Below, in pieces: positions 1 through 5,411 of a DNA stretch of 11,467 nucleotides; positions within the stretch are counted from its first letter, which is position 1, and the number at the start of each line of letters is the position of its first letter. Under the pieces are notes generated by a model. The model was not told the origin of the DNA. It worked only from the letters and a program-made list of their open reading frames with translations, and did not search any database. This DNA is from M3007 sp040383605 (GTDB taxonomy: Bacteria > Bacteroidota > Bacteroidia > Chitinophagales > Saprospiraceae), in assembly GCA_040383605.1 (NCBI GenBank), contig JBEIDF010000115.1:1-11467 (forward strand). Direction: 5' to 3'. A program made the translations under genes and the position numbers.

Positions 1-1
1 A

Positions 2-110
2 GCCAAAAAAGGATCCATTTTTCGCCAGACGAAGCGATTTTTTGCAGGCCATAGCAGCGCTATGGTCAAAAAAAATCGCGAAGTATGGCGGAAAATGGGA
101 CTTTTTGGGC
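2..110. repeat. Palindromic (fold-back) repeat, GCCAGAC family, truncated by window edge
   Basis: The left arm (about 2-55) is nearly the reverse complement of the right arm (about 58-110), with only a few nucleotides between them at the tip. The left arm contains GCCAGACGAAGCG followed by a T-run and GCAG. The same core, in the same order, lies inside the fold-back element at 3124-3288, while the palindromes at the tips differ. The two are therefore members of one family and not exact copies. In the downstream ATPase frame the repeat contains no stop codon. Confidence 0.75.
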
Positions 111-409
111 CAGACAGCGATCCTGCTAACCAGTTACAAAAAATAAACGCGTTTACTACCGAACAGGGCCAGCCAATCGTAGAGCCGTCAAAAGCGATTG
201 AATGGGCATTAAGTGGCGGTTCTACTCAGCGTGAGCGTGGTGGCAGCGCGCTCAAGAATATATACCACCGCTGCCTGGAAAATAACCATGGCCTGTCTGT
301 TGTCACCGACGGGTTGATTTGGGAACTTAAAAATGGAAAGGTTCAGTGCCGATCTTTAGACATCCAGGTCATGGGAGCTTCCATCCATCTAGTTTTTACA
401 AATTTATGA
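2..409 (+). CDS. GHKL/HATPase-type ATP-binding protein, C-terminal part, 5' side replaced by a palindrome
   Basis: The frame is open to the left window edge and stops at 407-409, so the true start is outside the window or lost. From about position 110 the product reads like the end of a histidine-kinase-like ATPase of the sort paired with DUF4325 proteins: AIEWALSGGST, then a glycine-rich ERGGSALKNI (the G2 lid region), then GLSVVTDGLIWEL and a terminal GASIHLVF matching the usual GT-x-hydrophobic strand. The G2 box is degenerate (GGSAL rather than GGLGL). The N and G1 boxes are not in the window. Positions 2-110 fold into a long hairpin belonging to a repeat family, so the codons there (for example the ATG at 62) are probably repeat-derived. 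A STAS-like gene follows 130 bp downstream, which fits an ATPase/STAS partner pair. The family call is inferred from motifs. The gene may be a non-functional remnant. Confidence 0.55.
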   Translation, partial: AKKGSIFRQTKRFFAGHSSAMVKKNREVWRKMGLFGPDSDPANQLQKINAFTTEQGQPIVEPSKAIEWALSGGSTQRERGGSALKNIYHRCLENNHGLSVVTDGLIWELKNGKVQCRSLDIQVMGASIHLVFTNL

Positions 410-539
410 TTTTGAGCATTTTATAATCTTTCACACACGGTTTTCGTCTAGAATACAACTTAATTAAAAGGGAATACGTTATATTTGTGTTGTTTTTTAA
501 TATTGCACTTGCAATCCATAGTCCAACCTACAGTCATCC

Positions 540-881
540 ATGAAGAACACCATCGGCATATTGTACCTCATCGGAACGCCCAATGCGTTACTCCCGAAAT
601 ATGGCGACCTCGTTTTTGAGGCTGCCCGTCTGTTTTTGGCTAAACGCGAGCCTGTGGAATTGGATTTCAGTGGGCTACGCAGCGCCTCCACCACGTTCTT
701 TCATTCATCGGTAGGTGAGTTATGTCTTGCCTTTCCGGATACCTTTGACCAATTGGTGTCCACTGTCAACATGGACCGGCCGGACTGGAAAATCAAGTTT
801 GCCGACGCTATTGATTTAGCCCGCAACCCTTATAAGATGGAAGACATCCGCCGTGCAATGGAAGAACTGCTTGAAGCGTGA
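540..881 (+). CDS. STAS-like DUF4325 domain protein
   Basis: A 113-aa protein consisting of one STAS-like domain. The diagnostic part is residues 39-61: strand VELDFSGL followed by SASTTFFHSSVGEL. Here S50-T51-T52 sits where classical anti-anti-sigma factors carry the phosphorylatable D-S-S. Family knowledge: DUF4325 proteins are commonly encoded beside GHKL ATPases, recalling the SpoIIAB/SpoIIAA or RsbW/RsbV partner switch. Phosphorylation at T51/T52 is inference. ATG 540 is the only reasonable start, because the same frame has a stop at 519-521. There is no convincing Shine-Dalgarno, which is usual in Bacteroidota. The stop at 879-881 overlaps the PIN gene start (TGATG), so the two are translationally coupled. 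The ATPase remnant upstream is the likely former partner. Confidence 0.75.
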   Translation: MKNTIGILYLIGTPNALLPKYGDLVFEAARLFLAKREPVELDFSGLRSASTTFFHSSVGELCLAFPDTFDQLVSTVNMDRPDWKIKFADAIDLARNPYKMEDIRRAMEELLEA

Positions 882-1435
882 TGCCTTACCAAATTCATGA
901 CATTCGGATGACGCCTCCTGATGCGTTTCCCCTTTATTTCCTGGATGCAAATATTTGGATTTATCAACTTTCTCCACGTCGTTCTCTACGGGCAGACTTC
1001 CTGCCTTATGTGCAGTTTGTTGATTCTATTGTGAATTTATATGGAGTTGGGGGGATTGAGCCAAAATTCGCTTGGCTTTCACTTTCACTTTCAGAAATCA
1101 TCAATACATGGCTTAGAATGGATATGAAAAAGGTTGGGATGACGGATTTCAAGCGACAATACAGGCCATCCTCATATTATCAGACAGCGCTTAGTCAACT
1201 AGTATCAGACCTGCAAGGTTACGAACCTTTAGTAGAATTAATAGATGATGAATTTAAGTCGCTAGACCCGTTTGGATATTTGCTACCGGCGCTTTCGCCT
1301 CAAGTGGACTTCAACGATCTATACTTTGCAGGACTCATGCGCCAGCATAATATCGCTATCGTCACACACGACGGCGATTTTGACTTTGAGGATGTGCCGA
1401 TTATAACGTGCAATACGCGCTTGCTAAATCTTTGA
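881..1435 (+). CDS. PIN-domain nuclease, coupled to the STAS-like gene
   Basis: A 184-aa protein with a PIN fold spread over nearly its whole length. The acidic residues expected for metal binding are all visible: D22 in YFLDANIWIY, E72 in SLSLSEIINTW, D143/D146 in VDFNDLYFAG, and D164/D166 in VTHDGDFDF. It should therefore be a competent Mg/Mn-dependent RNase or nuclease. At 184 aa it is longer than VapC toxins (about 130 aa), with an extra helical insert at roughly residues 75-135. ATG 881 overlaps the STAS stop by one base; a GTG at 878 would add one residue. It ends 6 bp before the convergent nuclease gene. No VapB-like antitoxin precedes it: its partner is the STAS-like protein. PIN fold is well supported; target and control are unknown. 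Confidence 0.8.
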   Translation: MPYQIHDIRMTPPDAFPLYFLDANIWIYQLSPRRSLRADFLPYVQFVDSIVNLYGVGGIEPKFAWLSLSLSEIINTWLRMDMKKVGMTDFKRQYRPSSYYQTALSQLVSDLQGYEPLVELIDDEFKSLDPFGYLLPALSPQVDFNDLYFAGLMRQHNIAIVTHDGDFDFEDVPIITCNTRLLNL

Positions 1436-1441
1436 CAAGGT

Positions 1442-2305
1442 TCAACCTTCCAGCAGATTCAATCCTTGTACGGCTTCCGCATTTCTTCTTGCCAACTGCT
1501 CTCCTTCAGATCCGTAGTCATCAATTGTGTCTAAAGCGTAAAACACATCATCGCGGTTGCGTAGCTTCGACTTTTGGGTGTAAACACGGTAGGCATCACA
1601 GCCGAAACGGGCATCACAGTTTCTGCATACGTGGGTTACAAACATAGGGCCGGTGACGCCATGCGCGGGTTGCTTTAATTTTTCTTGTGGTGGTGGCGCA
1701 AATACGCCGTTTTCAATTTTTTCAACCACCTCACGAAACTCCTCAATAGTGTTTTCCACCGCACTCTGGTCGAACGGTATATCTACCAGGGGATTCCAGC
1801 GCTCCAACTCCCGGTCTATCATCACATCATTGTCATGTTGAATGGCCTCCTTCAATTCTTCCGGAAAGGAGGTGCAGATAATACAAGTTTCGTCAAGTCC
1901 CTCTCCTCGCAGCGTTTGCCAGATGTGTGCATATACGTTCAACTGCTTCTGATACATGGGTTTGTTGGTATGTACCTGATGGTAATCGTGCGTTTTGATG
2001 TCGTACAGGATCGTGCGGTCATTGTCACGGACAATATCAACGATACCCTCGATTGTAAAAGTGGCGCCATCACTTTTTTTAATATTGGGCAAGGAAAGCT
2101 TTACTTCCGTACGCGTCACGGCGGTAGCTACTCCGCGCATTTTACGCCAGTACATCAACACCTGCTTCAGTGCCATTTCCTTCACTTCCGGCTCAGGGTG
2201 GTTAAGTTTGGAGCGAAATGGGTGGTCAAGTTTGGGCGAAATAAACAGAATTGGCTGTTCACTTTGGCCGGAATCAGGTACATGATATGGCGATTGATGC
2301 TGCAT
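1442..2305 (-). CDS. PD-(D/E)XK nuclease with Cas4/AddB-like cysteine cluster, 5' end replaced
   Basis: Residues 67-125 carry the RecB/Cas4-type nuclease motifs: E67, D90 in GIVDIV, D102-I-K104 in YDIKT, and Q121-x3-Y125 in QKQLNVY. Near the C-terminus C227-x2-C230-x5-C236 (HVCRNCDARFGC) matches the three C-terminal cysteines of the 4Fe-4S cluster in Cas4 and AddB nucleases. The fourth, normally N-terminal, cysteine is not evident. Residues 1 to about 36 are encoded by repeat DNA: the dispersed repeat (down to 2248) plus two tandem copies of a 23-24 bp unit at 2197-2243. Native coding seems to start near residue 37, with an internal ATG at 2174-2176. The gene is thus a 3' fragment of a larger nuclease or helicase-nuclease, still open but probably inactive or altered. 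The exact parent family cannot be fixed from sequence alone. Confidence 0.7.
   Translation of the reverse strand: MQHQSPYHVPDSGQSEQPILFISPKLDHPFRSKLNHPEPEVKEMALKQVLMYWRKMRGVATAVTRTEVKLSLPNIKKSDGATFTIEGIVDIVRDNDRTILYDIKTHDYHQVHTNKPMYQKQLNVYAHIWQTLRGEGLDETCIICTSFPEELKEAIQHDNDVMIDRELERWNPLVDIPFDQSAVENTIEEFREVVEKIENGVFAPPPQEKLKQPAHGVTGPMFVTHVCRNCDARFGCDAYRVYTQKSKLRNRDDVFYALDTIDDYGSEGEQLARRNAEAVQGLNLLEG
2197..2243. repeat. Two tandem copies of a 23-24 bp unit at the nuclease 5' breakpoint
   Basis: Units at 2197-2220 and 2221-2243 both begin GGTGGT(T/C)AAGTTTGG and end CGAAAT(G/A). On the minus strand they encode KLDHP and KLNHP in the artificial N-terminus of the nuclease reading frame. They mark the junction between native nuclease sequence and the dispersed repeat. 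Confidence 0.8.
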
Positions 2306-2436
2306 CCGGCAGGGTTGGGCCTCACCGAGGCCTGCGGTAAATGGTTGGGTATCTGAAACCTACTGAATTGGGCGTAGCGCATGAAATATACACCATTCCT
2401 CAAAGAGGTGGATGTACCCGTGTAAAATCACGAAGA
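2248..2436. repeat. Dispersed repeat, copy 1
   Basis: About 189 bp nearly identical to 5412-5649, starting at GAATTGGCTGTTC and ending at CACGAAGA. It contains a small hairpin (GGCCTC-ACC-GAGGCC). Copy 2 has about 50 bp extra, caused by duplication of this hairpin segment. This copy lies between two damaged minus-strand genes, the DUF3368 toxin and the PD-(D/E)XK nuclease. Confidence 0.85.
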
Positions 2437-2599
2437 ACCAAATTTTTAGACATGGTCTTATCCAATCTGGCAATTCGCCAAACTCATTCGCGACTTCTTC
2501 TGTCTCTATTAAGTCTGAAAACAGCGCATGCAAAATCCTCAACTGGTCAATCTTGTGATAGATAATCAGACAACTTGTATCTGCGATAATGGCTTTCAT
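2360..2599 (-). pseudogene. DUF3368-type PIN toxin, truncated after about 47 codons
   Basis: Residues 1-47 match the N-terminus of DUF3368 PIN toxins: IIADTSCLI with the first catalytic Asp (D7), then EEVANEFGELPDWI. Family members run to about 150 residues and end with further PIN acidic residues. Here the frame leaves native sequence at the TAA on the minus strand (2458-2460) and continues through a transposon-like end and the dispersed repeat to an artificial stop, giving 79 aa. The remaining PIN acidic residues are absent, so no activity is expected. The UPF0175 antitoxin gene lies upstream with a 6-bp gap, which is the usual antitoxin-toxin order for this pair. Confidence 0.8.
2441..2460 (-). 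mobile_element. Transposon-like terminal sequence at the toxin breakpoint
   Basis: On the minus strand this reads TAA then GACCATGTCTAAAAATT, resembling the terminus TAA-GAGCGTGTCTAAAATT of the fold-back element at 3124-3288. It falls exactly where the DUF3368 toxin departs from its family, so it probably marks the end of an inserted element. No matching opposite end with the rest of the toxin is present, which suggests a later deletion. Confidence 0.5.
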
Positions 2600-2605
2600 C
2601 GTCGT

Positions 2606-2830
2606 CTATATTTCGGTCTCGGCCAACTTTTCAATGTCGCCCACCGTCTCTCCGAAGATAGATACGCCGTATTTGCCAACTTCTTCTAAAAACTGCCTTC
2701 TCGGTATCCCAACCAGTTCAGCCGCTTGTCCAGACGACAGGATACCTTGTTCGAACAGGGATGCTGCTATGATCATCTTAGCCCTGGGAAGCTCGATTTC
2801 TTCTGGAAGACTTATGGTTAATGATTTCAT
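2606..2830 (-). CDS. UPF0175 family antitoxin, toxin partner broken
   Basis: A 74-aa protein matching UPF0175. An N-terminal strand (SLTISLPEEI) is followed by the family's helical DNA-binding-like core: AASLFEQGILSSGQAAELVG, then IPRRQFLEEVGKYGVSIF. UPF0175 proteins pair with DUF3368 PIN toxins and are regarded as antitoxins. The toxin start lies 6 bp downstream, so the two are co-transcribed. Three direct repeats of ATTGGCTCAA (minus-strand reading), spaced by whole helical turns, sit 28-68 bp upstream of the start and may be the autoregulatory operator. With the toxin truncated this is an orphan antitoxin. ATG 2828-2830 is the natural start for the family length. Confidence 0.85.
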   Translation of the reverse strand: MKSLTISLPEEIELPRAKMIIAASLFEQGILSSGQAAELVGIPRRQFLEEVGKYGVSIFGETVGDIEKLAETEI

Positions 2831-2857
2831 TTTTGATTATTTTTATATGGTTTTTAA

Positions 2858-2898
2858 TTGAGCCAATTTGAGCCAATATTTTCAATTTTTGAGCCAAT
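2858..2898 (-). promoter_or_regulatory. Three phased direct repeats (ATTGGCTCAA), candidate operator of the UPF0175 gene
   Basis: On the plus strand the 10-mer TTGAGCCAAT starts at 2858, 2868 and 2889, giving spacings of 10 and 21 bp. All three therefore lie on one face of the helix. They are just upstream of the antitoxin start, where a TA operon's autoregulatory operator is expected. Binding by the UPF0175 protein is inference. Confidence 0.5.
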
Positions 2899-2927
2899 AT
2901 TTTTACATCCAACTATTGTATATACGC

Positions 2928-2939
2928 ACCATGGTGCAT
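2928..2939. repeat. 12-bp perfect palindrome GCACCATGGTGC
   Basis: A perfect inverted repeat in the gap upstream of the UPF0175 gene, preceded by ATAC. A related ATACGCACC stretch follows at about 2962-2970. It could be a regulator site or repeat debris; nothing else supports a function. Confidence 0.35.
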
Positions 2940-2991
2940 GATTGCCCCACCCGTATGATTGATACGCACCTAAGGCGCCTATATTTCCGCT

Positions 2992-3123
2992 AAATACACA
3001 GCTTGCCGTTCGGGGATGAGGAGTTTGAGTGTATAGTGTTGGAGGAGCGGTTGGGGGAGATGGCTTAACCTGTCTTCGCTTCCTGAACCACCGCGTCGAT
3101 CAGGGCACGTACTGGCTTCACTA
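2992..3123. pseudogene. Two convergent coding remnants sharing overlapping stop codons
   Basis: On the plus strand, 2994-3068 reads as the end of a protein (LPFGDEEFECIVLEERLGEM, then A and stop). On the minus strand, 3123-3065 reads VKPVRALIDAVVQEAKTG then stop. The two stop codons overlap in the same TTAA (3065-3068), as in tightly convergent genes. The plus remnant has an in-frame stop at 2991-2993, and the minus remnant is cut by the fold-back element starting at 3124. Both look like 3' ends of lost genes. I cannot assign families. Confidence 0.35.
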
Positions 3124-3288
3124 AGAGCGTGTCTAAAATTATATTCTCTGCTAATATGAAAAGGATTTTTTAGCCAGACAAGGCGCTTTTTGCAGTCGTA
3201 ATGGGACTAATTACGGCGAAAAAAAGGAACGAAGGTTGGCTGAAAAAGACTTTCATATTAGCAGAGAATATAATTTTAGACACGCTCT
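3124..3288. mobile_element. Fold-back MITE-like element with 38-bp perfect inverted ends
   Basis: Positions 3124-3161 and 3251-3288 are perfect reverse complements. If the flanking TAA trinucleotides (3122-3124 and 3288-3290) are target duplications, the element proper is GAGCGTGTCT...AGACACGCTC. A 3-bp TNA duplication and ends starting GAG are typical of one subgroup of the IS5 family, which is the likely source of mobility (inference). The interior holds decayed inverted arms with the GCCAGAC core also found at 2-110. No transposase is encoded. The element separates the convergent remnants from the higBA pair. Confidence 0.8.
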
Positions 3289-3315
3289 AATGAGATTTTC
3301 TCTTGAAAAATGTGT

Positions 3316-3332
3316 ACCCTTTCTAAAAGGGT
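3316..3332 (-). terminator. Small hairpin at the 3' end of higA
   Basis: ACCCTTT (3316-3322) and AAAGGGT (3326-3332) form a perfect 7-bp stem with a 3-nt loop, overlapping the higA stop codon. The transcribed strand continues ACACATTTTTC, so there is only a delayed T-run. Plausible as a weak terminator. Confidence 0.4.
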
Positions 3333-4420
3333 TATTCAAATATTACAGGTTCAAAATATTCTCTGCCCAATGAATAATGGATCAGCTTTTTATGCTGAAG
3401 CCTCCCGATAATAATTGCCGGGTGGGTATTGAACTGTTTTGCAAATTGCCTGATGTCTTCTTCGCTGAGTGGGGCTGCTGCTAAAATCTCTGCTTCTTCG
3501 TCTTCGGTCAATGTCCACTTACAGGCAAATTCATCGGCTTCCTGTTCTTTCTGCATGTCCTTGTCGGAATAATCGAGGTTTTCAAGGAAGATGTCTTTTT
3601 TACCGTGTAAAAGGATATGACCTGCCTCGTGAAAGAAGGTGAACCAGAAACTATCGTTGCGGTTGTAGCGGCCTGTGAGCTGAATAAATGGGGTATCGTT
3701 GAGCCATCGGGTAGAACCGTTGATGGGTGCTTTATTGATGCAGGGGGTGTGTACCACTTTTACTCCTGCTTCGAGGCAAATGCTTTGCAACTGACTAAAG
3801 AACCCATCAGGATGGTTAGCCATGATGGACTTTATTTGAGGCAGGGCTTCTTTGAACTTTTTTTCTGAGTAGTCATTGGCTTCCAGTTCGGCTGCCTGTA
3901 ACTCACCTTTGCGAAGCCAGGCCGATATGGCATACGGCTCTTTGGTTTTAGCCAGCGAAATGCGGAAGGCTACTTTTAACTGCTGATTGAAGTAGTAATC
4001 CTCCCAGGCGGTATGATTGGAGAAGCCAAAGAAAGCCAGCATCTCCATTGTTTTTTCCTGAATGGTGCTTACCGGAGGCAGCCAGCCTTTTTTGATCATA
4101 TCGGCTAAAGGAAACTGCTTTGACCATGAAACGGCTGCATCAATGGCGGCTTTGCGTTTCTCTCTTGCCATGTATTCATCATAGCCCCGTTGGTGGTTCA
4201 TCCAGAAGTTGGCCGGTATTTTGGTTACATTTTCAAACTGCACCGCCATATCGGGGGTAATGGAGCTTTCGCCTTTCAGGACTGCAATAATGGTTTTTTC
4301 CGGCTTGCCGGTGCGGAGGGCAAACTCTTTTGGCCCCATTTCCATTTCTTCCAGCTTCTCGGCTAAGGTTTCTCCCGGATGGGGTCTTGATTGCGGAAAG
4401 TATTGATTTTGCTTGGCCAT
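3332..4420 (-). CDS. higA: HigA-type antitoxin: XRE helix-turn-helix fused to ImmA/IrrE-like zinc peptidase domain
   Basis: A 362-aa protein. Residues about 12-75 form a HigA/VapI-like XRE domain: HPGETLAEKLEEM, KEFALRTGKPEKTI, then SSITPDMAVQFENVTKIPANFW. A helical linker follows. An ImmA/IrrE (COG2856, M78) domain covers roughly 200-345, with H264-E-A-G-H268 and a downstream acidic helix (KEQEADEFAC, E292/E294) that would supply the third zinc ligand. The full metal site suggests a functional protease domain. The start is 2 bp after the upstream toxin stop, so the genes are co-translated in toxin-antitoxin order, as in higBA. Likely role: neutralise HigB and repress the operon, possibly with regulated proteolysis (inference). 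The length and domain order are normal for this antitoxin class. Confidence 0.9.
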   Translation of the reverse strand: MAKQNQYFPQSRPHPGETLAEKLEEMEMGPKEFALRTGKPEKTIIAVLKGESSITPDMAVQFENVTKIPANFWMNHQRGYDEYMAREKRKAAIDAAVSWSKQFPLADMIKKGWLPPVSTIQEKTMEMLAFFGFSNHTAWEDYYFNQQLKVAFRISLAKTKEPYAISAWLRKGELQAAELEANDYSEKKFKEALPQIKSIMANHPDGFFSQLQSICLEAGVKVVHTPCINKAPINGSTRWLNDTPFIQLTGRYNRNDSFWFTFFHEAGHILLHGKKDIFLENLDYSDKDMQKEQEADEFACKWTLTEDEEAEILAAAPLSEEDIRQFAKQFNTHPAIIIGRLQHKKLIHYSLGREYFEPVIFE

Positions 4421-4422
4421 GT

Positions 4423-4764
4423 TTACTTCTCTTTGTGGTAGTTGATAATCTCTATTACTTCTACACCTGTAATCTCTAACCAGATATACTGGCCGTCTGC
4501 ATTGGTGGGGATGGGGTCTTCGTGAGGTGTGAAAACCAACCTATACGGTTGGTCTAAGTCGCAGCCCCATTGCCCTTTCCGGTCGTTCTTGAGTTCGTGG
4601 TAGTTGCCGGGCAAGTTCCTTACTTCTTCCAGGGTGGTGGCATCCTCCAACTGGGTGAGCCTCCGCCTGAGTAGGGTAGCCCGAATCTTGCCTAACGCTG
4701 CAAGCATCTTCCGGTCATCATTAGCCAGTTTCTCCAACTTCTTATCTGCAAAAGTAATTTTCAC
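4423..4764 (-). CDS. higB: HigB/RelE-like toxin (plasmid-maintenance killer family)
   Basis: A 113-aa RelE-fold toxin of the HigB-like killer group. Visible family features are the start VKITFADKKLEKL, a basic helix with RRRLTQL, the LPGNYHELKNDRKGQW segment, DLDQPYRLVF and a final TGVEVIEIINYH. Such toxins are ribosome-dependent mRNA endonucleases, and the basic and histidine residues here (H56, K59, R62, R75, H110) fit that role. I start at GTG 4762-4764 because homology begins exactly there. An upstream in-frame ATG at 4896 adds 44 residues with no family similarity and would cross the promoter. A TACCTTTG box ends 2 nt before the GTG, so the mRNA may be almost leaderless. The antitoxin gene follows 2 bp downstream. 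Confidence 0.85.
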   Translation of the reverse strand: MKITFADKKLEKLANDDRKMLAALGKIRATLLRRRLTQLEDATTLEEVRNLPGNYHELKNDRKGQWGCDLDQPYRLVFTPHEDPIPTNADGQYIWLEITGVEVIEIINYHKEK

Positions 4765-5165
4765 TGCAAAGGTAATTGTTTTTTTGGTTAACAGCAAGTG
4801 TAAGTCAAAATATTTCCCTCCTATGCTTGCCGCCTGTTTGTTTGTCCTGCCCCCCAAAGCCGGTACCAAAAATAAGTAGAGGAAGTTAAAAAACACATAA
4901 CTTTCACACTTAAAATTGCAGTACCATGCGAAAGAGCAGATTTAATGACGTAAGCCCCCGACCAACCCCATCTTGCCCTTTCCACCTCCAGACTTTACCT
5001 TTGCGCCCGCGCCTTAGTCTGCCTGTTTTTCAGGCTTAGCCGGCGGCGCCCAGTTTTGTAGCAAGAGCTCTTCGATTCGGTTGACGGGCTGGCGATGGAT
5101 GCGCGCAAGCCTAACCCGTAAACCAGGTCGCAGATCAAACACAGACCGAGGCCCATGACCGCCAA
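4765..5165. other. Gene-free stretch upstream of higBA
   Basis: I see no credible gene here. It holds the higBA promoter, a 15-bp sequence ACGTAAGCCCCCGAC (4948-4962) repeated at 5382-5396, and a plus-strand TACCTTTG promoter-like box (4996-5003) with no gene behind it. A short hairpin (GCCTG-TTTTT-CAGGC) follows the box. A 60-codon minus-strand frame at 4995-5177 has no family signal and runs into the fold-back repeat. Confidence 0.5.
4767..4797 (-). promoter_or_regulatory. Bacteroidota-type promoter of higBA
   Basis: On the minus strand TACCTTTG (4767-4774) fits the TAnnTTTG -7 box, and a TTG (4795-4797) lies 20 nt upstream as the -33 box. The predicted transcription start falls at or next to the GTG codon of the toxin. 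Confidence 0.55.
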
Positions 5166-5288
5166 CACATCTACCATCCTGTAACCCCCTGATTTATCGG
5201 GGGGGATATCAACAGGGCGGAGCCCCGCGTAGCGCCCCCTGATGTAGCGCCCCCCGATAAATCAGGGGGTTACAGGATGATAGATGTG
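5166..5288. repeat. Fold-back repeat with 39-bp inverted arms
   Basis: The arms 5166-5204 and 5250-5288 are reverse complements with one mismatch, around a 45-nt GC-rich centre. Each arm contains AACCCCCTGATTTATCGGGG. Weaker inverted similarity extends further outward on both sides, suggesting an older and longer element. No reading frame is supported. Confidence 0.75.
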
Positions 5289-5411
5289 ATCGCGGGGTGA
5301 GCCCATCTTTTGTACTGGCGGCGGGCGCTGGCGGCAGTACTGACGGATCTGTTTGGCACATATTATGAGTTGTCAGATTCAACGTAAGCCCCCGACTGTT
5401 TATTTTCCCCG

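Noticed and set aside
1685..2356. Plus-strand frame of 223 codons opposite the nuclease
   Set aside because: The opposite strand carries clear PD-(D/E)XK motifs. This frame has no family pattern and runs through the dispersed repeat.
2248..2436. Small protein encoded by the dispersed repeat
   Set aside because: Different frames are open in the two copies and each runs into unrelated flanking sequence. No conserved start or frame exists.
4423..4896. Longer HigB start at ATG 4896
   Set aside because: The extra 44 residues have no similarity to the toxin family and the frame would cross a good TTG-N20-TACCTTTG promoter.
4995..5177. 60-codon minus-strand frame in the gene-free stretch
   Set aside because: There is no recognisable domain, it begins in the fold-back repeat arm, and it lacks a promoter or coupled gene.
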